Assembly (NCBI GenBank): GCA_025716815.1
Contig: JAIXMN010000017.1
Location: 895,677-959,676, forward strand
Direction of reading: 5' to 3'
DNA length: 64,000 bases
Origin: Dichotomocladium elegans
Taxonomy: Eukaryota; Mucoromycota; Mucoromycetes; Mucorales; Lichtheimiaceae
Within the stretch, counting starts at the first letter, position 1, and every line of letters starts with the position of its first letter. The translations under genes were made by a program, and so were the position numbers. The notes under the pieces are model-generated. The model was not told the origin of the DNA. It did no database searches and worked only from the letters and a program-made list of their open reading frames with translations. This document shows, one piece after another, positions 54,453 through 64,000 of this stretch.

Positions 54453-55080
54453 TATCGCTCTCCCAGTCGGGAATCGGATTGATTTGCTTGATCCAGTCGC
54501 GCCCAAGAATCAGGTCGAACTTAGTGTCAAGAATGAAGGCTAATGTTTGATGGACAAATCCAGCGGCATTTACCGTCAACGTAGCGCATTTGTTGATGTT
54601 CAATTTATGACCACCGGCTGTTTCGACTTGTCGTTTTGAAATGGACTTTAAAGAGCTGCCGCGAGCTATTGTCGAAGATACGTATGTTGCAGTTGCACCG
54701 CTATCGATCAATGCACGAATAGTTCGACCATTACATTCCATAATATACAGAGGCAAAGGGGTGTTTTTTATTGTGTTCAGACATTCAATGTGTCTTACGT
54801 CAGCAGTTAGATCGATCGTTGGTGAATTGTTGAGATTTTGATCTGATTCGTTTCGTTCATCTGAAAGGTCGATTAGAGCGGCTTCTTTTGTTTCAACGTT
54901 CTTTAGAGGTGTGGATATGGCATGAAGGGATGGGTTCTGGCGCGAAGGGACTCCCTTCAGTCCTGACGCGCCTGTTCTTTTAAATTCACTGGATGACTCC
55001 ATTGAGTAACTTTTTGCCGCTGTCCCGAAGCGTTCGGAGGAGCTAGACAATGACGAGCCAAGTGGTTGGCACCGCCACAA
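54453..55080 (-). pseudogene. Element B protease region
   Basis: Aspartic protease with RALIDSGATATYVSS and LDTKFDLILGRDWIKQINPIPDWESD, read in the -1 frame from gag. It runs straight into the PG terminus, so it is separated from its RT. Confidence 0.85.
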
Positions 55081-55919
55081 TTATAACAAAGCCTTGGTGC
55101 GCGTGGGCCATTGGGTACTTCCTGGGAATGTTGACGGTCACTTCTTCGGCGCCACCCACCATTCATGACTCGATTGTTTGCGAAGTATGGTCCCCGGATA
55201 GCATCCAGTTCCATAGGTGTAGGACCTGTTTGCGGGACAAAATATGGTTGTTCCACCTCCTTCTGCGAGGTCTCAAAGGAGCGTACTCCTTGCGCTAGTT
55301 CTTGTGCAGCTTCAAACGCCTCGGCTGCGTTATACGCGTCTGCCAAAGTGCGTGGATCCTTCAGTAACACTTGGAGTCGAGCGTTATATTCCAAGCCACT
55401 TATAAACTGGTGTTTTGCGTCCTCATCGTACATGTCAGGCAAGTCTAACATGATGTCTCGAAAAGCAGTTACATATTCACGAATCGACTGGTTTTGCCTC
55501 AAGCTTTGCAAACGGAAACGAGCGATCTGGGAGCCGTTCTTTGGCTTGAATTCATTCTTGAAGGCTATCTTGAACTGTGCCCATGTCTCCGGCTTGGCTG
55601 GACCGCCGTCCCTCGGGTCAATGCTTGTCTCAAGATGTCGCCACCATGTGGCTGCTCCCTCGTGTAGTAGAGTCGATACGAATTCGACTTTCTTGTTCTC
55701 TTTGACGTCTGGTTTGCAGCTCAAGTACTTCTCCACAGTGTGAAGCCAAGCTTCGACCTTGGATGTAGAACGTTCGCCGGTGTAGACATCGGGTCTTGTG
55801 GGGTTCAGGTCGGTATGTGGAACTGCAGCTAATCGTAGCTGTCTGATCTCTTCTTGCTGCTGCTGCATTTGTTGCATCATTGCTTGCATGGCCGCAAGCA
55901 TTTCGTTGGTTCCTACCAT
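54957..55919 (-). CDS. Element B gag
   Basis: 320 residues. It starts MVGTNEMLAAMQAMMQQMQQQQEEI (Met/Gln-rich helix), then a Retrotrans_gag-type capsid (VEAWLHTVEKYLSCK, EGAATWWRHLE, FKNEFKPKN, QSIREYVTAFRDIMLDLP, FISGLEYNARLQVLL) and a CCHC knuckle CYNCGGANHLARHC. It ends ARQD-stop with T TTA AAA just before. Open throughout. Packages element RNA in virus-like particles in this family. Confidence 0.9.
   Translation of the reverse strand: MVGTNEMLAAMQAMMQQMQQQQEEIRQLRLAAVPHTDLNPTRPDVYTGERSTSKVEAWLHTVEKYLSCKPDVKENKKVEFVSTLLHEGAATWWRHLETSIDPRDGGPAKPETWAQFKIAFKNEFKPKNGSQIARFRLQSLRQNQSIREYVTAFRDIMLDLPDMYDEDAKHQFISGLEYNARLQVLLKDPRTLADAYNAAEAFEAAQELAQGVRSFETSQKEVEQPYFVPQTGPTPMELDAIRGPYFANNRVMNGGWRRRSDRQHSQEVPNGPRAPRLCYNCGGANHLARHCLAPPNASGQRQKVTQWSHPVNLKEQARQD
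54978..54984 (-). promoter_or_regulatory. -1 ribosomal frameshift heptamer, element B
   Basis: T TTA AAA in the gag frame, six codons before the gag stop, followed by the GCG CGT CAG codons also found in element A. Confidence 0.8.
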
Positions 55920-55967
55920 TGTTCAAATATTTGCGGATCGTTCAAAGGAGGGGCATCAGCTACCAAA

Positions 55968-56243
55968 TGTCGCTCTCCTTTTTTGTATATAGGTTTTAAA
56001 GGCAATAAACAGGCTCACGAAGTAAACGCCTGAGGGGATCACGAAGTAGATGATAGACAAAAGGTCTACTTTATTCCTATGCATATTATTACCTATTTAT
56101 AATTTGTTTCTTTCTAGTTCCTTCCATTCTTTTGGATGTTTCAGACATTCATGTCATCGAGATTGATTATAAGCGCCCAAAGCAATAAAAGGAAATCTAG
56201 AATCGGGCCAAAATGATTGGCTATTGCCCAATGGGTCACGACA
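55968..56243 (-). repeat. Element B 5' LTR (intact)
   Basis: 276 bp, TGTCGCTC..GTCACGACA. The reference copy that shows what is missing from the left one. Confidence 0.9.
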
Positions 56244-56247
56244 GTTA

Positions 56248-56555
56248 TGTCGTAGTACAGTCCAGTCGATTATTTTAATCACCGGCTACATGACCATTAC
56301 CGCGGAGCGTAGCACTTTTTAGACAAAGTCCGAATGACAATGGTTGCTAAACATGAGTCATCAGTAGCAATCTTGACAGCATTGTACTCATTTCTTACAA
56401 GTCAATACAGTATAAATAATGGGACATTTATCGTAATAAAACATCATCATATATTGTCCGGACGACTATCTGTGTGGTTCTATCTCTCCGTGGTTATTCT
56501 CTCAGTGGACGTCGTCTCTTCTCAGTGGTATCCAAGTTTCATAAAAAAGACGACA
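56248..56555. mobile_element. Solo LTR D
   Basis: 308 bp, TGTCGTAG..AGACGACA, with GTTA on both sides (56244-56247 and 56556-56559). Together with B it is the second insertion at the same GTTA of the C LTR. Confidence 0.85.
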
Positions 56556-56559
56556 GTTA

Positions 56560-56826
56560 CACCGTAGCCAATAGCAACGACCAAGCGTAACAGTAGAAGA
56601 AGAAGGGTAACGGATAGATGATGTTTATTGCATGGCACTACTTGGATATTTATACTGGTTTTGCTATCTAATAATAATCATGGAGAAGTGGGATAAAAGG
56701 GAAATAGAAGTGGGCTGTGCGTCTGATGCGAGGACTACTGTCATTCGTGCACTTGTCGAAGAGGACTATGAAAAGTGATAAAAATAGAGAGCACCGTTGA
56801 TTGGTCAAGCAATCTGTGCTACGACA
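56560..56826 (-). repeat. Element C 3' LTR, main part
   Basis: Continues the 25 bp at 43173-43197; matches 60690-60956 with one visible change (GTGATAA for GCGATAA). Confidence 0.9.
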
Positions 56827-58800
56827 ATATCCCCTCCCCAGAATGTTGTTCGTCCTCGAACAAGAGAGACAGTTGGGAGCGAGCGACAGCGGTGGCTTCG
56901 AGGTGGCGGCGTTCGGCTGCGCGAGCGGCAGTTGGGTCGTACCATGGATTGGTTGGTGTGGCGTTGTTTCGTACAAAAATGGGGCGGAGGCGGTCAGTGT
57001 GCACCCAAGAATTGTAGATTTTGCCGTTCATGTCCTGAAGCTGGTAGATGTCAGTGCTAGGGTTGGTCTTAATTACGCGGAATGGACCTTTCCAGTTGTA
57101 CTCCAGTCCAAACTTGTTCTCGTGGCGCATAAGGACATGGTCCCCCACAGAAAAAACTTGCGGTGTTAAAGCAGCATCCCATCGGGCCTTATCTTGTGCA
57201 GCACTGGCGCGGACACGCGTCTCGGCAGAAATTCGTTCATCGCGTAACTTGTGAAGGGCTTGCACGCGAGACTTTGATGCATCCGCTTCGGTAAGTTCGG
57301 TGGCTTCCTTGTCGATGGTGATATATGGTCGAAGGTGATCACCTGGAAGCTTTGGTTCTTGGCCATAGACGAGGAAGAATGGGCTGAATCCGGTGGTGCG
57401 ATGTCTGCGTACTCGGCATGCGAAAAGAGCGGGTTCCACAAAGTCGTCCCATCGGTGAATCCGGCCATTTACATACTTACGTATCATTTGTTTGAGAATG
57501 CCGTTCGTATGTTCAGCCTTTCCGTTTGTGCGTGGGTGAAAAGCTGAAGTGAAAACATGTCGTAGCTTGATGCGGCCAGTATAGCTGGCAAGGACGTTTG
57601 ACATAAAGTTTGCACCTCGGTCAGTAATGATCTCGTCTGGGCAGCCAAAACGTAGGACAATTTCTTCGTATAAGAACTTAGCAATGGCCTCTCCGGTGGC
57701 GTCAGGTACAGAGCGAGCAATGGGCCAATTTGTTGCAGAGTCTACCGCGACTAAGATCCATCGATTTCCATTTGCTGTTGTAGGTAATTCGCTGATAAAG
57801 TCGAGGTGCCAGCGGGAAAATGCAGGTGGGACGTCCAAGGGCTTCATTGGTGCATGGTGAATATGTCTGTCAGCATTTGCAGCCAGCTGGCATTGTGTAC
57901 AGGTAGCGAGCCAATTAGCGATGTCAGTCCTCATATCCGGCCACCACCATCGTTTCCGCATCAAATCGTATACATTTGCATTCCCAGAGTGACCGAATGA
58001 TTCATGGAATTGTTGGACAAGGTTGGCGCGTCGAGCGAAAAGCACATAGCGGATTTCTTGGGTTTCTTTACCTGTCTTGACTTTGCGATAGACGCAATTG
58101 TCCCATACAACAAAACGATCTCTATGCTTGCTCAAAAGGTCGCGATATGATGCAGGCCAGTCGTTTTCTGGCTTGGCATAAAATTTGGGCCAGTCGGTTT
58201 CTTGCAAGGATCGTACAGCATAAAGATAGTCAGGTTCCATCATGTCCTTAGCTGGGGTGGATGAAATCCCATCGCGGCGAGATAGCAGGTCAGGAACTCG
58301 ATTTTCTGCGCCAGGCTTGTACCGGATATCAGGGTCATACAACTCAATCTCGGCGATCCACCGGGTTAAACGGGGAGGTCGGTTATTTTGTTCGCGAAAG
58401 TACTTGAGCGGTAGATGGTCTGAATAAACAGTGAACCGCCGGCCATCGATGAAGCATCGCCACGTGCGCAAGGCGTGCAGGATACCCAGCAACTCTCTTT
58501 CTTGAGCAGGGTAGTTGCGTTCTGCCTCCGATAACTTTTTGGACTCAAATGCAACGGGGTGCATTAGCCCATCCTCCCCTTCTTGAAGCAAGACGGCGCC
58601 CACGCCGTAATCAGAAGCATCCGTTTCAATGACAAAAGGCAGGTCCGGGTTGGGAGGAAGCAGGATCGGAGCAGCAATCATGCGGGCTTTGATTTCGTCG
58701 AAAGCAGACTGACACTCGGGCGTCCAATCAATGGCTCGTTGTTTTACTCCCGTTCCTTTTGTCAGGTCCGTCAACGGGCAGCAATGGCAGCAAAGTCTCA
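56827..58800 (-). pseudogene. Element C pol, RNase H and integrase part
   Basis: About 660 codons: RNase H (ETDASDYGVGAVLL, YSDHLPLKYF), integrase zinc finger HSGNANVYDLM..CTQC, core DFISEL, TDRGANFMS and FHPRTNGKAEHTNG, and GPF module YNWKGPFRVIK. It ends ..EDEQHSGEGILS. It is separated from the RT frame by a TGA at 58798-58800 plus one missing base near 58773. Close relative of A and B. Confidence 0.9.
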
Positions 58801-60504
58801 AATAAAACGCCGGTAATATGAACCCAGACCAACGAATTGCCGTACCTCTTGAACATTCTTTGGGATTGGCCAGTCTTGAATGGCCTTGACCTTAGAGCTT
58901 GACGGAAGAATACCGCGCGCCGTAACATGGTATCCAACGAACTCAAGCTCAGTCTTGTTGAACTCGCATTTCTTGATGTTGGCAACGAGTTTTGCAGATC
59001 GAAGATGGTCCAAGATTTGTCGGACATGCGTACGGTGTTCTTCGGCAGTCTTGCTGTAGATGAGAATGTCGTCGAGGTAAACCAAGGCAAAGTCGTCCAA
59101 ATATTCGCCCAGCACCGCATTCATCAGATTTTGAAACGTCGGTGGCGCATTCGTCAAGCCAAAGGGCAGCACCAAAAATTCGTATGAACCGTATCGTGTA
59201 TTGAACGCGGTTTTAGGGACATCGTCGTCGTGGATCCTAACTTGATGATAACCGCTTTTTAAGTCGATGCTCGAAAAGAATTTAGCACCACCTAGGCGTT
59301 CGAGGCACTCATCAATGCGAGGAAGAGGATGGTTGTTACGGCGTGTAACGCGGTTGATGGCGCGGTAATCAACACACATGCGCATCTCGCCGTTCTTCTT
59401 TCGCACAAATAACACAGGCGCACCCCAAGGCGACGACGTTGGTCGGATTAGGCCTAGGTCTAAGAGCTCTTTAAGCTGCTTGCGCAGCTCGTCCAGCTCA
59501 CGTGGGCTCATCTTGAATGGTGGTCGGCTAATGGGTGCAGAATCTCCTGTATCGATTACATGGGTTACCTCTCGCCTTGGTGGCAGTCCGGGGAGCTTGT
59601 CCTGAAAGACATCTGGATATTCAGTCAGCATACTTTTGAAATGCTCATCCATCACCCCGTCAGATTCGACGTCCTCCGGACGAATATAGCACAGGAATAT
59701 CGACTGGAGACGTTTATCACGCTCAAAGCGCTCAAGTTGGCGATTCGATATTAAGAAAGCAAGGTCAGGAATCTGGCGATTGAACTTGGGTCGTAGGATA
59801 TGAGTTGCGTCCCCGTGAGTAATGCGCCATTGGTCGAGGTCCCAATCCGGCATAGGCTTCATCCGTTTGATCCAGTCGCGGCCAAGGATCAAATCGAATT
59901 TCGTGTCAAGGACATATGCGGGAACAGGATGGGTGAGCCCGTCAATACAGACATTGAGAATGACTTTCTCCGTGATACTAAGTGTGTGACCTCCAGCAGT
60001 TTCAACTGAGCGCCCCATGACACGTGTTCGAGGTAAGCCAGGTATCAGCCTGGGCGATACATAGGTGGCTGATGCACCACTATCGAGTAATGCTTCGCAT
60101 TGGCGTTCGTTGCAGGTTATATCATATAGCGGTAGGTCTGTGCCAGTGGCGGTGTTTAATTCTTCGAAGTGCTGTATGTCGTCACTGAGTTGTCCGTCAT
60201 ATATATCTGCAATAAATTCGGACGTGTCAACATCGATCAAATCACCTGTTAAAGGTTCGTGATAGTCGTGTCGATGTTGGCTGTTGTCTTGTGCTGGATG
60301 CGGTTGCAACATATCGTCATCTTTCTGGTAACTGTGTGGTATATGTTGCATTGTTCTCTTGTAACTATTTCGTGTCTCGTGCTGCCGCGGTCTCCAAATC
60401 GGTCGAAAACGTATTCGTTTGGCAAAGTCGGTAACATGCAATCTCGGGCAAAATGGTGTTCGTTCCCACAATTGTAACAGCGCAAGGTTCGCTCGGAAGC
60501 ACAA
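58801..60504 (-). pseudogene. Element C pol, protease and RT part
   Basis: Protease ALLDSGASATYVSP, linker LDTKFDLILGRDWIKRMKPMPDWD, RT LLDLGLIRPTSSPWGAP, MCVDYRAINR, active site YLDDILIYS. It ends RRFI-TGA where B reads RRFIKDF. The frame relation to gag is -1, as in A and B. Confidence 0.9.
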
Positions 60505-60653
60505 CTATAGTCATCATGACCGTAGCCACCGCAATTTAAGCATCGTAGCGTTCTTTCAGAGGCACAGTCTTGTTTGTCGTGGCCATGCCCACCGCAGTTC
60601 GAGCACTGGTCTTCATAGGGCTCCGGGTCATCCATCGGGGAATCGAATTTCAT
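60249..60653 (-). CDS. Element C minimal gag with three zinc knuckles
   Basis: 134 residues starting MKFDSPMDDPE directly behind the primer-binding site, then three CCHC knuckles in tandem (CSNCGGHGHDKQDC, CLNCGGYGHDDYSC, CYNCGNEHHFARDC). There is no capsid block comparable to A or B. Either a capsid deletion or a reduced gag form. It overlaps pol by about 250 bp. Confidence 0.75.
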   Translation of the reverse strand: MKFDSPMDDPEPYEDQCSNCGGHGHDKQDCASERTLRCLNCGGYGHDDYSCASERTLRCYNCGNEHHFARDCMLPTLPNEYVFDRFGDRGSTRHEIVTREQCNIYHTVTRKMTICCNRIQHKTTANIDTTITNL

Positions 60654-60664
60654 CAGCTACCAAT

Positions 60665-60956
60665 TGTCATGCGTATATTTTGGCGGTTACACCGTAGCCA
60701 ATAGCAACGACCAAGCGTAACAGTAGAAGAAGAAGGGTAACGGATAGATGATGTTTATTGCATGGCACTACTTGGATATTTATACTGGTTTTGCTATCTA
60801 ATAATAATCATGGAGAAGTGGGATAAAAGGGAAATAGAAGTGGGCTGTGCGTCTGATGCGAGGACTACTGTCATTCGTGCACTTGTCGAAGAGGACTATG
60901 AAAAGCGATAAAAATAGAGAGCACCGTTGATTGGTCAAGCAATCTGTGCTACGACA
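60665..60956 (-). repeat. Element C 5' LTR (intact)
   Basis: 292 bp, TGTCATGCG..CTACGACA; TTGGTAGCTGATG primer-binding site to its left (complement). Confidence 0.9.
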
Positions 60957-60986
60957 TGTGTCGTGTCGTTGTCGTCTTCGTAATTT

Positions 60987-61277
60987 TGTCGTCTATTTTG
61001 GCGGATAAACCTTGGCCAGGAATAGCGATTAAGCTTGGGGGCAGAAACAGAAGTAGGGTTTCGAAAGGTGTCCTTTATTGTATATGGGCTTCTTGTTATT
61101 TATACTGTTTTTGTTATCTAAAAATACATAGACGGAATGCAGAGGGAAAAGGGTAATAATCGTTGGGATTGGTTTTCTTGGCGAGAGGTGTAGTATTGGT
61201 GCTGTGATGGAGGTGTAAGCATAAAAGGATATTCTTGGCAAACGCTTCTGATTGGTCAGATAATCTCTGTTATGACA
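60987..61277. mobile_element. Solo LTR E
   Basis: 291 bp, TGTCGTCTATTTTGGCGG..GTTATGACA with ATTT on both sides (60983-60986, 61278-61281). Immediately after, 61282-61308 repeats the first 27 bp with a few changes, a relic of another copy. Confidence 0.8.
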
Positions 61278-61308
61278 ATTTTGTCGACTATTTTTGGCGG
61301 ATAAACCT

Positions 61309-61600
61309 GTCGTTGAAATGGATCAACCCAAATTCCCCCAAATTTTAAACACTGTGACTTGTCGAGTTTTCTTGAAAACCACTCCACTAGACCAACCCAA
61401 GTTTTCTTAAAAGTACCCCGACAACCACATCTTCGTTTTGAGTCGTTGGTCATTCGTATTCTTACCAGTTTTCCCATTTTCCAGAAAAGTATGAATAACC
61501 CCTTTTGACGCTCATTATTATAACGTAAACAACATAACACTTTCTCACAATATTAAAATAAACAGCCTACAATCATAGTATTTGAAGTTCCCCAACTTCA
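61309..61600. other. Leader of the gag element
   Basis: No gene recognised; AT-rich sequence up to the ATG at 61601. Confidence 0.4.
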
Positions 61601-62901
61601 TGGTGCCTACTACTGGAAGTGAAGAAAAACACAAGTCCAAGTACAGGATTTTCAAGAAGAACTTTGCCACAAATTTTAGTTGTTCGTATAGACGGTCTAG
61701 GTTTTTCGTTTTTTTTGCTTCAAAATCGAATACAAATTTTAGTATTTCGTTTCTCTTCTTCCTTCGAAATTAGAATGAAACATAAATGGTTGGCCTCCCA
61801 AAACTATTCTGGTGTAAAAAGAGGAGAAGGAAGACTCATCTATAGCCTTGATTGAAATGTTCTTGCTGCTATTGCCTTTTAATTTGACAGAAGGGTAGCA
61901 ACGAAATACTAAAATTTGTATTCGAATTTGAAGCAAAAAAAACGAAAAACCTAGACCGTCTATATGAACAACTAAAATTTGTGGCAAAGTTCTTCTTGAA
62001 AATTCTGTATAAAAACACTTCAGCAACTTCACTTCCAGTGCAAACATTAGACGAAAACGAAGAAGAGATGTCCAGCCAACAGTCGTTCGCGAAAATGCCC
62101 AAGTTCCAGGTAGGAGAAGACCCAGAGGTTTGGCTGAACCTTTACGAGAACAACACGCACTTCAACGCGAAATGGCCGGATAACACCAAGCTCAGGATGG
62201 TGGAGCTCCACCTAGACAAGAAGGTGCACAAATGGTTGCATAACCAAGGTCTCAACGAGTGGAACGAATTCAAGACAGAGTTCAAGGACCGCTTCACTAT
62301 CAAGAGCAAGGTTAAAGGCACACTACGGAAGTTCTTGAACATAAAAAGGGGTTCAGATGAGTCTATTTGGGACTATATCGACCGTTTCGACGAACTGAAA
62401 ACGCTTCACATTTGAGAATCGGCGCTCTGTGGCACTATTGCCATCACTACTGATCAAGATCTTTGCAACATCTTTGTGCGAGGGTTGAGACCCAAAATCC
62501 TTCGTCAATTTGTCGTCAATGTGCAACCAAAAACTACCAAGGAGGCAAAGAAACAGGCTATCAAATTTGAGGACGACGAATCGGACAGCGAAACCGAGTC
62601 GGAGACGGAACAAGATTCAGAAACCAGCGAGAGCTGCTCGTCGTCAGACGAGGAACCCACACCGCCTCGGAGGCTCCGAACGATAAACAAAAGTAACAAG
62701 GCGAAGGCAAAGAAGAGTAGAAAATCCAAGAACCGTTCAAAAGGGACAGAGCCCGAAGACCATGCCAGCTCAGACGCTCTCAACGACCTGGTCAAGCGTT
62801 TTGACGACATGGTGCTCCTGATACAACCCATCGTGGAGCAACACCAAAAAAGGAAGCAGGGTCAGACGTGCTTCAATTGTCAAGGAGAAGGTCATCGGGC
62901 T
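61601..62901 (+). pseudogene. Retrotransposon gag, interrupted three ways
   Basis: Starts MVPTTGSEEKHKSK; MITE M4 is inserted after the next TA, and the frame resumes ..KNTSATSLPVQT. The capsid block follows (WLNLYENNTHFNAKWPDNTKLRMVELHLDKKVHKWLHNQ, WNEFKTEFKDRFTIKSK, WDYIDRFDELK), then an in-frame TGA at 62413, and continuation FVRGLRPKILRQFV, a Ser/Glu-rich acidic tract, a basic tract and a CCHC knuckle (CFNCQGEGHRA) cut in the middle by an LTR-like sequence at 62902. It is a gag of the Retrotrans_gag type on the plus strand, not closely similar to the other gags here. Confidence 0.8.
61644..62007. mobile_element. MITE M4
   Basis: 364 bp with TA on both sides (61642-61643 and 62008-62009) and inverted repeats of over 100 bp. 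Removing it with one TA leaves an open gag frame (..KSKYKNTS..), which confirms the borders. Confidence 0.95.
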
Positions 62902-63060
62902 TGTCGTGTCCTGAGTGATTTGTGTCGCGATATCAAAAGTAGAATAATTTTAGTAGTGAGGGCCACTCCGCTGGCAGTTTGGTTTATACAGACGTACACT
63001 CGTATTACGAATCGTTGTTCTTTTCTCTGATAAAGTTCACTACCTTCGAGTCTCACGACT
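62902..63060 (+). repeat. Possible 5' LTR of the last retroelement
   Basis: Starts TGTCGTG exactly where the zinc knuckle is broken and ends CACGACT, an inverted match but for the last base; 159 bp. A gag-like frame follows. The other LTR is outside the window, so the right border is tentative. Confidence 0.35.
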
Positions 63061-63151
63061 TATTATCGTCTGTTTACGCCATCCACTGCACTTTTTTTTC
63101 GTGAATTCTCATCACCACCACCAAAAACACAACAACAACAACAGCAACAAC

Positions 63152-64000
63152 ATGAGCACCACCACCAACAACAACAACATCGGCACCCCCGTGTCTGCTG
63201 GCACCAGCCAGAATGGCTCGGTCTTCTCGGACCATGCGTCGCCACAGGATGCAGCCTTGTCAGTCTGCCGCACCTTCGTCGCCGAACTAGGCGACTTGAC
63301 AAGAGCGTGGAATCGTGTTGTGCACGAACAAGGCGCGTCGCAAGAAGCACGCCAAGCCGCCTTTGCCGCCATCAAGGCCGCCCAAGAAAATCTTTCGCAG
63401 TGCCGGGAGCTGTGGAAAGTCCAGTTCCCACTCGTCCCCGAGCTCACGGGTGAACCAGTGCCTGTGTCGCACCAACAGCCGGTCGCTGCCGAATTCGACT
63501 ACGACCGAGTTAAACTTCCGAAGGACATTCCGTACCTCAACACGCGCACCACCAAGCATTCAAACCCGGAGGCCAAGCAAGTTTATGCTTCGGCCCAGCA
63601 ATGGGCAATCGCCTTTGAAACGGTGATCGGTTATGCCGGATTGTCCAAGCATTTGGATAAGCTGTGGCCTCGTCTTTTGCTTCGCGCATTAGACGCAGCC
63701 CAGCGTGAACAACTCGAGCAGGAACTCGTACAAAATCCTACAAAAGAGGGTGAACAAACTCACTCTTGGGCAGTCGTCCAAAAAACAATCGTCAATCTAT
63801 TTGACACAGCAACGGAGGAGTATCGACTCATTGTCGAGGTACTTAACTGCTACCAAGGCGATAGGGAATCGATCAACCATTACCTCCAACGCTTCATCAA
63901 AGCTGTGTATTCAGCAAAACTTGAATCTGACCATCCGCTAATTTCTGCGTTGCTTTTGGAAAATATGACACCGGAATCCCACCGCGTCGTCACTAGCTTT
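63152..64000 (+). CDS. Gag-like protein, 3' partial at window end
   Basis: Open for 283 codons from ATG 63152 to the last base. The N-terminus is Thr/Asn/Ser-rich (MSTTTNNNNIGTPVSAG). A helical segment follows (VCRTFVAELGDLTRAWNRVVHEQ), then DYDRVKLPKDIPYLNTRT and a capsid-like part (LDKLWPRLLLRALDAAQREQLEQEL; WAVVQKTIVNLFD; NHYLQRFIKAVYSAKL) with the spacing of Retrotrans_gag. Placed just behind a TGTCG..CACGAC LTR-like sequence, so probably the gag of a plus-strand LTR retroelement. Superfamily not determined. Confidence 0.65.
   Translation, partial: MSTTTNNNNIGTPVSAGTSQNGSVFSDHASPQDAALSVCRTFVAELGDLTRAWNRVVHEQGASQEARQAAFAAIKAAQENLSQCRELWKVQFPLVPELTGEPVPVSHQQPVAAEFDYDRVKLPKDIPYLNTRTTKHSNPEAKQVYASAQQWAIAFETVIGYAGLSKHLDKLWPRLLLRALDAAQREQLEQELVQNPTKEGEQTHSWAVVQKTIVNLFDTATEEYRLIVEVLNCYQGDRESINHYLQRFIKAVYSAKLESDHPLISALLLENMTPESHRVVTSF

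Larger units (their letters stand above)
43198..56243 (-). mobile_element. Ty3 element B
   Basis: Right LTR 55968-56243 (276 bp); left LTR 43198-43224 plus 48367-48604, split by element A and lacking 11 bp at the split. Otherwise the LTRs look identical. The GTTA duplication (43194-43197, 56244-56247) lies within the left LTR of C. The primer-binding site TTTGGTAGCTGATG adjoins the right LTR and a GGGGGGGAGTAA tract adjoins the left one. The pol is split by transposon PG. Confidence 0.9.
43173..60956 (-). mobile_element. Ty3 element C (outer element of nest)
   Basis: LTRs of 292 bp: the right one at 60665-60956 is intact; the left one is split into 43173-43197 and 56560-56826 by the insertions of B (with A) and D. 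The target duplication TGTG is at 43169-43172 and 60957-60960. I counted two base differences between the LTRs. Internal order on the minus strand: zinc-knuckle gag, protease, RT, RNase H, integrase. It lies 15 bp downstream of the tRNA gene. Confidence 0.9.

Noticed and set aside
61282..61308. A second solo LTR E
   Set aside because: Only the first 27 bp match; the rest is unrelated, so it is a relic only.
10970..62415. TGA read as an amino acid (altered genetic code)
   Set aside because: The intact elements A, B and PG end at normal stops including TGA, and H1 has CGA at one of the sites; decay is simpler.

Overview
The window is eukaryotic and almost certainly fungal. Genes carry short introns (about 50-95 nt) with GTATGT/GTAAGT donors and CTAAC-like branch sites. 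There is one intron-containing tRNA-Ile(UAU) gene and one piece of nuclear 28S rRNA. The rest is transposable elements typical of fungi, perhaps an early-diverging lineage such as Mucoromycota; that lineage guess is inference. I see no single-copy host protein gene. The only intact host-type gene is the tRNA.

Layout. 1-3135 is the 3' part of a Helitron (H1), inserted precisely in a 28S rRNA fragment (3136-3328). 3375-6854 holds a block of intron-bearing accessory genes, including one with an SSB-like OB fold and one resembling a Helitron N-terminus. 8531-9164 is a solo LTR (family F) that cuts off a second, decayed Helitron (H2, minus strand, 9165-13360). 14209-15561 is a relative of the first accessory gene. 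15649-16590 is a broken pogo-like transposon, and about 18100-20116 a Mutator-like transposase pseudogene. Two copies of one CACTA/Plavaka-like transposon (E1, 21920-28229; E2, 32846-38521) lie in opposite orientation. Each carries a tnp2-type transposase gene and a convergent 270-residue companion gene with three introns.

28230-43010 is a deeply nested pile: a pogo-like 5' fragment contains a MITE, which contains a Ty3 chromovirus (G2), which contains E2. 43060-43153 is tRNA-Ile(UAU). Immediately downstream sits a second nest: Ty3 element C (43173-60956) has Ty3 element B and a solo LTR (D) in its left LTR, both at the same GTTA site. B in turn contains Ty3 element A in its left LTR and an almost intact pogo transposon (PG) in its protease-RT region. 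60987-64000 holds another solo LTR, a gag gene interrupted by a MITE, and the start of a further retroelement with an open gag frame that runs off the window.

How it works together: LTR identity and target-site duplications give a relative order of insertion. A and B have LTR pairs with no base substitutions that I could see, and C has two. A and B share an in-frame slippery heptamer at the gag/pol overlap. Several older elements carry in-frame TGA stops; one is CGA in its intact relative, which suggests C-to-T decay at CpG.
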